The notes below the pieces were generated by a model. It saw only the letters and a list, made by a program, of their open reading frames with translations, did not search any database and was not told the DNA's origin. A stretch of DNA of 64,000 bases from Lingula anatina (taxonomy: Eukaryota > Brachiopoda > Lingulata > Lingulida > Lingulidae), in the NCBI RefSeq assembly GCF_001039355.2, contig NW_019775620.1, positions 62,001 to 126,000 on the forward strand, given 5' to 3'. This document shows, piece by piece, positions 49,378 through 61,374 of this stretch. The position numbers and the translations under genes were made by a program. Every line of letters starts with the position of its first letter. Positions within the stretch are counted from its first letter, which is position 1.

Positions 49378-49901
49378 CCTAAAACTCTGAAGTGCCCATG
49401 AATATCTCTGATGATATAGCTATCAACCCTCAAAGTTTGAGGCAGTGTTAAATATGATAAATGTCCCTAACCTTCGACGACAGACCCATCCGAGTTCCAT
49501 TAAATTTATATCCCCATTCTCAAAGACCCCGTCGGTCCACGTAGATCGATCCAGTTCTGCAGGGACTCTCACTGAATGTAATCAGCTTAATTGAACAACA
49601 AGCCTCCTCTAATTTCCAACGCACTCGTATTACAGTGTGTATCACCAGCTTTTCCGTATTCTACTTAACGCCAGGAGGTCGCGTGTCGTTCAGCTGAGCA
49701 CTGCACTCAACAAGAGCCCCAAAATACTGATACAATTTAAATCAGGCCCACTGGAGTTTTGACTGACTATAGCGTCGTATCTCGTCTTATGAACACCAAC
49801 CAGTTCAAAGACAGCAGAAATTCAATGTCAATATCCAATATCCAAAAGGTCACTAGAGCTGGGTCGATAAGACGATCTTCGAAGAAGCAAAGGCAGTTGT
49901 G

Positions 49902-52900
49902 TCAGTTTTGGTCTGTTAGGTGCTTTAGCTCTTTACAATGAGCTTCCACCAGAGATATACCTTCTGTTTCGTTTTTATGGAATCGTTTCAACCACTGGTG
50001 AATAAGAATATTGCAGTACCTGAAAAGCAAATATTTGTAACAATAACAATCAACCAAACGAGGGTATGTTTTCAATCTAACTGATCTAAGTCAATTGAGT
50101 AAAAAATAAAAACATATTTCACTATACACTTGCCTTCAACGCTGTTAAAGGTTTGATACATGCTGTCAACTTACACCACTCTCAAACGAAAAATTGGATA
50201 TTTTACTTCAGCTTCGAACACTATTGCTAAAAATCACCACTCAAATGGACGCCGTTGCAAACAACTCAGTGCCTTACCTCGGCTTTTGGAAGAACCGGAA
50301 ATATTTGTCTGTGTCTACTCTTGGGAAGATCCTGTCGAAGCCTCCCCGCCTGCTGTTCTCGTCTATCGTGTCAACGAGGATCCGGATGTCATTCGGTGTC
50401 AGATTGTCCAGGATAGTGGACAGAATCGTCTGGAAAATCCCAAAAAAGCGATGTTTGCCCATAGACTCGAGATTAAGTGCAGCATTTCGATGAACATTTT
50501 ATTTACTTTCCTGACCACTGTGTACGTGGCCTTATGTCCCACACGGGTCGAAGAGGAATGATGATGATGATGAACATTGTGTACATAAAATAAAAATAAA
50601 TAGGGAAAAGTGTACAATATTAATTTGAAAAACTAAAATTTAATATAATATTTACGGTATATAATATTTAATTTAAATATCTGTGCACGCATGCATTTAA
50701 TCGCTAGTGTCAGTCATCGGCACGGCATTGTTTGCCCATCCCAAATGAAGCACTCAAGCCACATTGCAAATAAAACAAAAATAAAAATTCTAGTTGTATA
50801 TGTCAAAACCATTTCAATCTGTGTTGTCTAAATATGATTTCGACAAAATACAAACCTCGTTCTTGTAGTTATCACAATAATATTTCTGTTTTGCTTTCTC
50901 TTCGCCAGACAATGTTTGTGACCACCAGCGTTTGTCCAGCAGTAAGTGGTCAGGAACGTCAGACCCACTGGAATAGAAATATTTGACTTAATTATTAATT
51001 AAGATAAAAAAAGCAAATGGTCTCAAAATAAACTTGGCCTATTTTCCCCTTTGAGACACGGCATTTTGCCCCTAACATAAGGCAGCCTTGGCCAAGTTGA
51101 ACGGTCGAAACATCATGCCTCATAAATATTTTATATTTAGTCATTTTAGACATGACTTTCTACCATCATTATACCTGAGGAAAGAAAACTCTTCACCGTA
51201 CATAAATGGTCTCCGATATCTGCGGGGGTAAAGACGGGAAATGCACCCGAAGTCAATGACAACAAACAGATACATTGAGGTTACTCTCGTTGATGCATTA
51301 TGTCGTTGAGTGTTAAAATGTGTCATCAATTGCTATCACCACTTCGAATGAAGTTCGTCATTTACGCAAAATTTACAAATACCGAAAGCTGCACCAACAA
51401 TTGTAAAACAATTTATGACAAGTTCAAGTTAAAATATCCCAAAATCATGAGAAGCCTATTTACGAATTTGTCCAGAGCGAAATGCCCTACCTTGTAATTT
51501 CATTCCCGTGGTCTGTTTCTTCATTACCAGGAATTCTGAACCCGGCCAAATTCAGCATATCCTTGGCCATGGGGTCATTTACTGGGCGGAAGTGACCGGA
51601 GTGTGGGTATAGGCTGTAAATATTACAGTGATGAGTTAAATAACAGAAGATAACTAATTACGTTATCAAAATGAGCTCTTAAGCAGGTTTTATAAACGGG
51701 TTAGGCGAAAACGCACACTAAGCGCAGATCTTTTAACACTAACGCCCATATTAAACACAATACCCACAAAATAACCAACACAAAGTGTAGTAAACTGTAA
51801 ATATGCTTCAAAACTTTTGCAACTTATTTTATTTCATTTTTTTTTCAAAATTATTATTATTATTATTATTATTATTATTGCTTTCTGGTATTGCTTTTTA
51901 GTAGTCAAAATGGCAGCTATCCTCAGGATATCTGTCTAAAGGATAACATTGACAATGTAATCCATGGAATCTATCCATTCCAGTTTCGGTAAAACAGGGC
52001 CTAGACCTATATCTAACACTTACCCAGGTGCTATGTTGACCTCTGGGACCCAAGGCTTCATGTTATTGTCATAAAGGAAACAAAAAAACTTACCCAGGTG
52101 ATTTGTTGACCTCCAAGACCCAAGGCTTCATGTTATTGTCCAGAAGTATATCAAAGCCGAACAGTTCATGCCCGCTGTATTTGCTCTGCAGGTATTTCCG
52201 CACTCCCTCCCATATCTCAGGCTCCCCGCTGTTTTGGAGAAAGACACACAACGGTTACTTTACTCATACCGCTGTTTGGGGAGGGGGGGGGCACGCAGTG
52301 ATTACTTAACGCATATGAACTATTACTGCTAACTTATAGAAGAGAGAGCTAATTTCCCAGACATAATTTAATAGTATCTGTAAATAACGAACTTAGTAAA
52401 GATCACATTAATTGTTTAATTGTGTGTGTCCATTGAGACAATGTATATAAAAATCCCTTAAGATATATGACATAAAACTAACATCCTTCTTGAATTGTAA
52501 ATATTACTTACTGTGGGAGTACTACAGAACTTACAAACTTACAATTTCAAACACCAAACAAGGAAAACCGATCCGTTTTTGATATCATGTATTGCATTGT
52601 CTGAGCTTTAAGATTGCGTGGATTAATTTACCGATATTTGTAATAATTCATTTTTACATTATGACAAACACGTTACCTTTACGTTTGTTCGAATATATAT
52701 ATTTTTTGCTTTCTCATACAAAGCAACGCGTTTATGAATGATATGGTGCCATCAAGGGATTGATGTGAAGTTACCTGATAATCGTCTTAAGTACGATATC
52801 TTTGATATTCTCCCATATTGGCATCCAGTCAGTCCCGTTGTTTGTTCTAAGGTATTCTTTCAATACATTAAGCGACCTAAAGTAAAGAACGCTATTGGTA

Positions 52901-53622
52901 AGCAAGCACTGTACAGTCGTTGTTTCTAAGCGGATAACACCATTAGATATTTGATCAAAACATAATAAGATACTGTGGTATTTGAGCCAAAACAAAGCTA
53001 CAGCAATTCCAAAGTGCTCATCAGTTCACAAACGCTGCTGGTGGTACATGTACTAATCCCGAAAAGGATTCAAAACCTCCCCAAACCTACAGTTGGACAA
53101 TTAATCAAACAATGACTAACAACAGCGAAAAGGGTAAACTTACCATTTGTGCCCTGTTTTCAGCGAATAATCCAAGGTATATGCCGGATTCTTGGCGTTT
53201 ACCTCGATATTGGTGAGGTGGACCATACTGTCAAGGTCGTCCGTTGTAAACCTAGATAAATACTTGCATAAATACTTGCACTGTTATTTGTTCTGACTGT
53301 GCTGTACAGTGAAACATTCCCCCGCAGGCACATAGAAGCAAAATAAGTGTCAAAGGACCCGACTCCGTCTGAAATTTATGTTGCAAAGGAGATCTTGGGA
53401 TTTAAAATGACACGAGGTTCAGACAGTGTTGGTTCTCGCACGGGGGAAGTGAGACCATTTCATCCAAGCTCAATGATAAAGAATCTTACTGTATCGTACT
53501 AATGATATCCATATAATTATCTGGCTAATATGTTGTGCACATCGACAACATAATACGGAAAACCTTATCCAGGTATTTCCTGAAAGACTACCATGAACTT
53601 TGATTTAGGCCCCACCCCTTTT

Positions 53623-53653
<31 letters not shown>

Positions 53654-56600
53654 TTTTATTTTATTTTATTTTATTTTATTTTATTTATTTATTTATTTTT
53701 TTGGTTCCCATGGAAGTGACACCAAAACCATTAGTTTATTAACTCTACATTACAATACATCGCATAGAATTAAATAATTACAACAACAACATCATCACAT
53801 TAGTAACATACTTTTTGGTAGCAAACTTGACCACACCATCAGGGTACAGGTAAACTCTTAGCGGGTTTATACTGGGAACGTAGACGTAGATCCTCATGTC
53901 AAACTTATGCCCATCTATGAGGTAAGGGTTGGATATATATCTGGAAGTGAATAGAACCAAGCTCTAATAAAACATATTTTTGGTGTGTGTGTGTATGGGG
54001 GGGGGGGGGGGCACTATTTAAATAAATATACGTGCGCTTCGTGAATTTTATGTGTTTTTTTTTTCTTATAATACAATACATTAAGACATACCAATGAATT
54101 GACATACACACAAACACAAGCATGGAGGGCCATGGTCCCTGCGAAAATGTGTCTCATTTAACGCTCATTTACGGTTTTCAATCTGTCCTATTACACAATA
54201 TTTTTCTTTTTTAAAGAAAAATGTTCTTAAACTGTTCTAGGACATTCTGAAGGAATTTCCAAAAACAGTTCTCGAACTGTTACATTTATTACAGAACAAC
54301 GTTAAAACTGTAAAAAAAACACACACCAAATGATCTAGAATACAATGAGCTAGGATCGTAAGTAACATTGACCGAGGCCCATTTTCACACGGGCGGAAAG
54401 ATACATTTTAAATTTACCATGTTTTTACTCTTAATAAAAGCTTGATAGATAACTAATAAATAAACTCACACAAACAAACAAACACGTTACACACACACAC
54501 ACGCACATGCACACACACACACACACACACAAACATGGAGGGCCAAGGGGAAGATAAAATTTTAATTTCCCATGTTCTTATGCTCAATAAATAAATAAAT
54601 AAATAAATATACATGTAACAGCTCTCAATATACTTTATTTACGAACCCGAGTGTACTCTGTGTGTGAACATGGCAGAAACAAGAAACGAATGTCTTTTAA
54701 TAATTTACAAATAAATAAAATGAACTTAATGCAGAACTGAACAAACTTAGAAAAAATTAAATGAATAACATTAATGAACTAAAGATACTTACTAAATTTC
54801 TAAACTAAATAAGGATGAAAATAAATGATAAGCACTTAAATGATCAACTAAACTAAGAGAAATACAAAATCTAAACACAAACAGAAAATGAAAAGTAAAC
54901 CAATCAAGTCTATCATACCTGTGTGTGAACATGGCAGAAACAAGAAACGAATGTGCCGCGTAACAAAGAGGGGCGTATTTTATATAGAAACGAAGACACA
55001 CGGACACAAACGAAAAGGCACGAACACACTTCTCTACACTAACACAACCACAATCATACATCATACATACACATATTACATACAATTAAACTCACACACA
55101 CACCTCTGTACCATAAGCCTAGCGTTGGCAGGAATCTGTTCCTGTCGCCGTATCACTTCAATGCCTCTTCCTCCGTGAAAGCATGGCTGGTCATAGACAT
55201 AGAAAATATCATTATTTGGTGCTGATAAAATATGTATTATAATTTTTTCCATACATTCTACATTAAATAACCTAGAGTCATTTCGTCTTGTTAAAAGCCT
55301 TTCCTCCAATCGATTATATACATACTTAGTAGATACTAGGGCATATATCAATATCAACCGTTTACAAAACATTTCCCCCCCTACCGCTCCCGTGCATGAA
55401 GGAGGGTATCAAAAAACATGAGGGATTTACAAAAATGCAAGAGTTATAACTGACCTACCACTATGATGACTACTGGTAAAACTCAATAAATAGCTGGTGC
55501 CACTACTCAGCTGCTCACAGTGTTTTACTGCAATGACTTTTATTGAAGGTCTTTTTTTAAGTTTTTTGTTTGAGAATTCTATAACTTGTATCTTTTATTT
55601 GTCTTAGATGGTATTTTTTAGAATTTATTTTATTCTTTACATTGTTGTTCAAAGTGCAGATATAAAAATGCACGGGAGTTGCAGTTATTTATAATATCTT
55701 GCAGCAATTAACATTAAGGTAATGAATTACACACACTGGACAATAGAAGTGTCACCCCCTAACTCAGAGTAATAAAAGTAGGCAGATCTTGGGTACTTAT
55801 AATGCCTGCTCTACTTATAATGTGACTAATGAGTATAAAACCGCTATACCATGGAATTGTATTGTTGGTCTTGTACATGTACAGCAAATGTTATTCCTGT
55901 CTTCCTCCAATATGGCAAGATACAGGTAATTATCTAACGGTTATAGGTGCAAGTTATTAACCTGAAGAGGCGGAATATAAGGAATGTCAGTATATTGATA
56001 CAATTGAATTGTTTAGTCAGCACCGTGCAGAGGGTCTGGTCTCGGTATAGAAACACTGGATCAAGAGACGAATTGTCTCTGATGGGTCGTCCAAGAAAAA
56101 CTACTGGCCATGAAGACCGACGACTGATTTTGATGTCCAGGTTGTCAAAGTTCGACACTGCTTGTCAGTTGACAACACAGTGGAACAATTTCACACATAA
56201 GAATGTGTCTGTGAAAATTGCTAGGCGTCGGTAACATGCTCAAAGAGTGTACAGCAGGGTAGCAAGACTGAAACCTCTTATATCGTTACAAAACAGGCAA
56301 CGTAGAGTGAACTAGGATCAACAGGATCTGGAACTGGACAGTCCATGACAATTGGTCCTATATATTTTTTCTGATGAGTGTCGCTTTGGTCTGACCTCTG
56401 ATGACAGACGGGTACGATGCTGGCGAACTGCTGGTAAAGCATTTAAACCACATGTACTTAATTTTCGAACCCGGAGCAGCATATTCATCATGGTGTGGGG
56501 CTGCATCAGCATCCATGGCGTGGGCGAATTGATAGTGGTTGATGAAAACATGAATCACTAGAAATATATCGATGTTTTGGAGTCAGGCTTGCTACCATCT

Positions 56601-59600
56601 ATTACTAACATGTTTGGTGACAGGAATTATCCATTTGTTCACCAGGATGACAATGTTCCTTGTCACAGGACCAGAGCAGTTGATGGTTGGTTTGACCAAC
56701 AGGACATTCGCAGGGTGATGTGGCCTGCCCAGAGTCCGGATGCAAACATAATAGAAAATGAGTGGAATGATATGTCAAAACTTTGGACAAATGCCCGTCT
56801 AACAAGCGGAGAAACTCTGTTATATTCAGTGTTTCATGCTTGGGCCAGCATAAGCCCTGAGCGCATCAGACAATTATATGAATCCTTGCTTCGTAGACTG
56901 GCACCTATTATTAGGTCACGTGGCTATGCCACTAAGTACTAATTTTGGACTTGAAATTGCATATTTTGGTAGAATGTATATTTTGTTCTCATTTTGTGAT
57001 TTTTTGTGAAAGTTGATGTTAATAAAATGATACCAGGAGCATATCATTCCACAGTCATTTATCTCCCCCATAGTATTGGTTCAGTAGGGGTGACACTTCT
57101 ATTGTCCAGTGTGTGTATATAATAAAAACCAGTGTAGACTTTTGCGTTCGGTTAACACGTCGTTTATCATACCTCAGACAAAATCTATAATTACATCTTA
57201 CCGGTTTAAGTATCCAAAGATTGCCATTTGGATTGCTATTCCATGCTTTCTTGAGTAGGTTGGTTTCCTCTGGAAGGATAAAGGTCGGTGGGAGAAAATC
57301 AAACTTCTTTCTGCCGTGTGCTTTCTTCATTTTGCGCACAGCGAGCTCTAGTCTGTCCTTGCAACCAATACTCCAACTGCCTGGGAAGTGATTATACTGG
57401 AACATAACGTTATTTTATCTATTTCTATATAAATGTATTTTTACAACGAATGTGATTTTTAAAACACTTTTTAAAACTACAGAGGTGTGAATACAAAAAC
57501 AATTATTAACTACGTTTATATATAACATATATAACGGTTCGACAAATGCTCACCTTTTGACTGGGTCTGAAGTTCTGAAACTTGTATACTTCACTGGGCT
57601 GAAAACATCCTACGTAATATCCAACCGCCATGGCAAAATCTGGAATGGATAGATATTTGCATAAGCACTCATTATTACTCATTATTACTTCCGTGGATAA
57701 AAATGAGAAGCAAAAGAAAATACCGCCTATTTAATTTTTTTTTACCAAGAGTGCACGATTATGCAGTAGCATTATGAATTCCGTTTGTAAAACATTACTT
57801 GTTCTCCGGCCTACTGATTCATGTTAAATTGACCATTCCCAATAATTGTAAATATATGGATATTATGTTTTCGTAAATTAAGGCCACCAGCCCACATTTT
57901 ATATACTGTGACAATGGCTATTCCAAGTCTATATATGTAATATTCCAAGTCTATATATGTGTTTTCCCCCGTATAACGCCTCATTTAATTAAGGCGAAAA
58001 AAGAAAAAATACGCAATAAATAAATAAATTAATTAATAAATTAATTAATTAAAACTATAATGAAATAAATGGCACCTTTAGTCAGGGAGTAGCCGGATCT
58101 GATGGCCGTTGCAGCGACTAGAGGGGAACCCCCGTCATACCAAAGTAGACGGCGACTTATATTATCCGGCAATGGTTCTTCTAAAACGGAAAAAAGTCTC
58201 ACAATCATAAAGAGAATACATAAAACATGTAAGATACTTGAAAAAGGGCATTTCGTTTCTAAAGAGACAACGTTATTTTTAAACTTAGGATGCACGACGT
58301 TTCACTTTTTCACCATCATACAAGCTACATCACCAATAACGATACAGTTTACTCAAATTGACTGTACACTCAGATTCAAATGTACAATATTTCAATATTA
58401 TGTCGAACGATTGCTCGCTATTTTTCTTATATAAAGGGTAAAAAAATTTTTACAATCCCCACACTGTTCAACAGTCTTAATGAAGAATAGAGAATAATGA
58501 AGGGAAAATTGGAAAGTATCCAAAAGCGTTACATTGATCCCATTGCTCATAATCCCATTGCTCATAATAGGATTAACTGTAAAATGAAACTTGAAGAACT
58601 TTAAGAAGCATTCATTTTAAGTTTTCGTGTACGTGTACAATTAAAATTTCCCCCATTATTCGTAATTTATTTTTTATTAAAGTTTAACTGAAGATGGTTG
58701 CACAACTGCCCCACCTGTCAACTGATAAACTTTGTCCAAAATGTTTTTGTGTGGCTCCTAGCTAGTTTGCGTAAAGTTTGATACAGGTAACAACTGAAAC
58801 AGCAGTTATTAAATAGCATCTATTCCATTGACTTTAAAATAACTCACTCCGTTGTCCAGGCATTATAAAGTTGATGTAGGGTGGGACATTGGAGAACAGG
58901 CTGGGTGTGAGTGCCGGCAGTAACGGCTCCGATACCTTGTCTGGAATCAGAATATATTTATATATAGACAACTGATCAGATTATTAATTGACCCAAATAT
59001 ATCATTACTAAAATACTCAGTTCATCACTATAATGAGGTGATTCTTATACCTGTTTTGGGACAAAAAATATTTTTATAGTGTATGTCAACAGCCTAAGAA
59101 TGATAAACCGAATATGCTGACCAAATTCAAATAAGACTCCTTCGTGTTCAGTTAACATATTTCGGAACTTTACCTTTCACTGACGTCAAACTGACTTCTT
59201 CACAGACACCTCCATTAGTTGCTGTGACACAGTCAATGAAAGTTTGGGCACTGTCACTTAAACCGTATGTTGCTCTTTTAGGACAATGCGCAGCAGTGTG
59301 GGTCGAGCCTGAGCATTTGACTGCAAGAGAAACTGTTTAAAATAATTATATTTAATAAAAAAAAGATAAATGACTTAACTGTGCAAATGCTGTCCCTAAT
59401 TGATAAATACACGCGGCATGGAACCGAAGTGGGTTGTTATATTTCACAAACGATTTTTATGAATAACCTTTTAAGTGTTTTGTTTTTAATTCTGCCCGCA
59501 TAATTTACATATAATCATTTTAGCCGTGGATGACTGACCGCAGTAAAGTGAATACTTGAGATAGACCGTGGCCCATATGCTACTTGCGTGAAGATATACA

Positions 59601-60114
59601 TGTAGGTGAATATGTTTTAGATTTACTAATATTGTATAAAGACATGCTTTTGCTATACTACCGTACAGTATATAAATTAATTATCTACCAGCATCCCTTC
59701 AACCATATTAACGTAGTAAATGATTAAGATCGGGTCCGAGTTATACGGTATATCAGTTTAATCGGCTTTATGCCAGAGCTAAAATGTTAACCTTAGCCAT
59801 CTTCCCTACATTTTTTTCCAGTTTTTAGTTTTCAATTTACTTATCGGTATGCATTTAATCCATGTTGCACAAAACACAGTTTTATAACTAAAACACACGA
59901 CGTGACACCTGGTAATAAAGATATTAACTACTGGCCTTGGTCTACAAGTGCTTCCCCATCTTTTCACAACCGGAAAACTTACACAGGTCAGGGAATAATA
60001 AAAGTTAAAAATACTTATGAAAGCAATTTATCAAACGGTCTAGGTACCTGTCATGGAGCTGGAAGATACCACCATCCAAATAGCCCACGTAGTCCAATTA
60101 TTCAACGGAATCAT
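49902..60114 (-). CDS. TTLL4: TTLL4-like amino-acid ligase B with predicted signal peptide
   Basis: Fifteen coding exons, all GT-AG, nearly all with the same sizes and phases as gene A: 60048-60114, 59174-59320, 58848-58940, 58076-58180, 57554-57639, 57202-57396, 55104-55186, 53812-53940, 53144-53251, 52775-52876, 52094-52228, 51491-51613, 50856-50967, 50278-50429, 49902-50019. They sum to 584 aa. Motifs are [55 protein letters not shown] and [20 protein letters not shown]. Asp and the E-x-N of the active site are kept, but IAPG after EVN is changed to KSPG. Exon 1 again encodes a hydrophobic leader ([11 protein letters not shown]), with an in-frame TAG upstream of the ATG. Exon 2 adds Cys25, 35, 53 and 62. 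A Tc1-type element fills intron 6, and a broken copy of exon 11 lies just past its donor. The substrate is unknown; secretion is inferred from the leader. Confidence 0.88.
52020..52072 (-). pseudogene. Partial duplicate of exon 11 of TTLL gene B
   Basis: About 50 bp repeats the 3' end of coding exon 11 together with its GGTAAGT donor, some 70 bp further downstream. It encodes [16 protein letters not shown], whereas the full exon reads LEVNKSPG. No acceptor AG precedes it and read-through from exon 11 meets a stop, so it is not an exon. It keeps the canonical IAPG that the working exon has lost, which hints at conversion between paralogues. Confidence 0.75.
53620..53702. repeat. (TTTA)n/(TTTTA)n low-complexity tract
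   Basis: Tetra- and pentanucleotide T/A repeats in the intron between coding exons 8 and 9 of TTLL gene B. Confidence 0.9.
55730..57115 (+). mobile_element. Tc1/mariner-type transposon, inactive, in intron 6 of TTLL gene B
   Basis: Perfect 29-bp terminal inverted repeats lie at 55730-55758 and 57087-57115, beginning CACACACTGGACAATAGAAG. TA is present on both sides (55728-55729 and 57116-57117), the standard Tc1/mariner target duplication. The element is 1386 bp. It sits antisense to the host gene and about 85 bp from the donor of coding exon 6, leaving both splice sites intact. The clean ends beside a broken transposase suggest mobilisation by a related active copy, or simply moderate age. 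Confidence 0.93.
55912..56942 (+). pseudogene. Tc1-type transposase, broken
   Basis: The frame begins MARYR at 55912 but stops soon after, so the first helix-turn-helix is damaged. The second DNA-binding part follows in another frame (about 55980-56150), including [13 protein letters not shown] and GRPRKT. The catalytic half is in two pieces: 56352-56561 has SDECRFGL (first Asp) and the VWGCIS region, then an in-frame TAG interrupts. 56577-56942 has HQDDNVPCH (second Asp) and [10 protein letters not shown]. From that Asp to the Glu are 34 residues, the D34E spacing of Tc1 enzymes. Several frameshifts and at least one stop make it non-functional. Confidence 0.9.
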
Positions 60115-61374
60115 GTCGTGGATATTTACTTCAAGGATACACTAACTGGTAGCTTGTCCCCGCGCGCTCTCATTTCACTTAATTGTGGTAAATCTGCGCC
60201 ATCTATAAATCATGAGGCACCAGTGGAGCTCGGCTAGGGACTCATTCCCAATGAAAATATCGTTCCACGCAGATCGATCCAAGACTTTCGCTGATTGCGA
60301 TTAGATAAGCGCATTAACACTAAACCACTTGTTTCCATCGCTTTCGTACAATCACCACCTTTTCTGTGGTCTAATCAATACCAGGAGAAGGCGCATTTAT
60401 ATGGTAATCTGCTTGCATTTAGCGAGAGTCCCCTCGATGCTGGGTCGATCTACATGTAACCATAAATCCATTGGGAATGAGCCCCTAGGACGTGACCTTA
60501 TAAGGCTTTCGTACGCGTATTCAGCCTTTTCTTTCATTTCTGAAGAATTATCTATTTTAAACCATGTTTTATCACTAATTTTGATTTATTTAATCTTATA
60601 GTTTGCTTTTTTTAAAAACGATGATGAAGGAATTAAATAGCTGTTGTTCAAAAGTAAGCTTCATTTGTAGCAATTTTGCTGTGTAAGTTTTATGACACGT
60701 TACTCGACCTGCCCCCAGGCGTGGCCCAAGACGTGCCTCAGGGCGTGGCTCAGGGCAGGGCTTAAGGCGTGGTCTGGGCTCTTTGTGGACCACTGATTGT
60801 CAACACATTACTTTGAGTATGTACATTTATGTACGTTTCGAGAGAGAGAGAGAGAGAAACTACCGGTCTCTGTAGATCGATGCAACTATCGATGGATGCA
60901 ATCAGATAAACAGATTAACAAAAGTGTCTATGCATAACCCTGATGACAAGTATATCAACATAATTTCAACATCACTTTAATAGTCTACGAGGAGATATTG
61001 GAATTTATTACCGGACAGACGAATGAACAAATGGGCGCATGCGCACGGATGGGCATGATAACATGATCCCCGACATCTGTCACAGAAATGCGGGAATAAA
61101 GTATAAGTTTCAGTGCCATTTATTTACACATTACATACTGTTCCCTTTTTTGCTTCATAATACCTTTCAAGTCACGTTTAGTTATGATTATTAGCGCCAT
61201 GTAGCTATTTATTTGTTATGCACTTTAGTTCTTCATGTTCTTTACTTCCACAGTTTCAAACCACATGTTAAGTCAAGATTAACAACCAACAGTGCAAGAT
61301 CCACTAGAGCTGCGGCAATAAGATAATCCCCAAAGAAGCTAAAGCATTGATGTTGCTCATCCGTTGTTTCATCT
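60115..61374. other. Intergenic between TTLL genes B and C
   Basis: It holds a GATCGATC MITE (60236-60488) and a degenerate GGGCGTG minisatellite (about 60715-60800), both matching repeats at the same relative place beyond gene A. A short GA run (60841-60857) and a further GATCGATG fragment near 60875 follow. No gene is seen. The 111-codon plus-strand frame at 59902-60237 overlaps exon 1 of gene B antisense and is a shadow. Confidence 0.55.
60236..60488. mobile_element. GATCGATC-family MITE, copy 3
   Basis: The left end AGGGACTCATTCCCAATG matches the reverse complement of the right end, AGGGGCTCATTCCCAATG, at 17 of 18 bases. GATCGATCC and GATCGACCC follow in the two arms, and CTCGCTAAATGC lies in the right arm. 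It is non-coding, about 250 bp. Confidence 0.75.

Larger units (their letters stand above)
46403..49901. other. Intergenic between TTLL genes A and B
   Basis: No gene is seen. It should hold the promoter of gene A and the 3' UTR of gene B. About 47079-47220 begins with (ATTT)n followed by gggtacgtgaaaggtatatcaatcac, which looks like the 3' end of a minus-strand LINE or SINE with an (AAAT)n tail. Two GGCCGCATTCAGA MITEs, one or two GATCGATC MITEs and a 12-bp minisatellite fill much of the rest. Sequence just left of the gene B stop (actagagctg...cgataagac) recurs left of the gene C stop near 61301. Confidence 0.55.
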
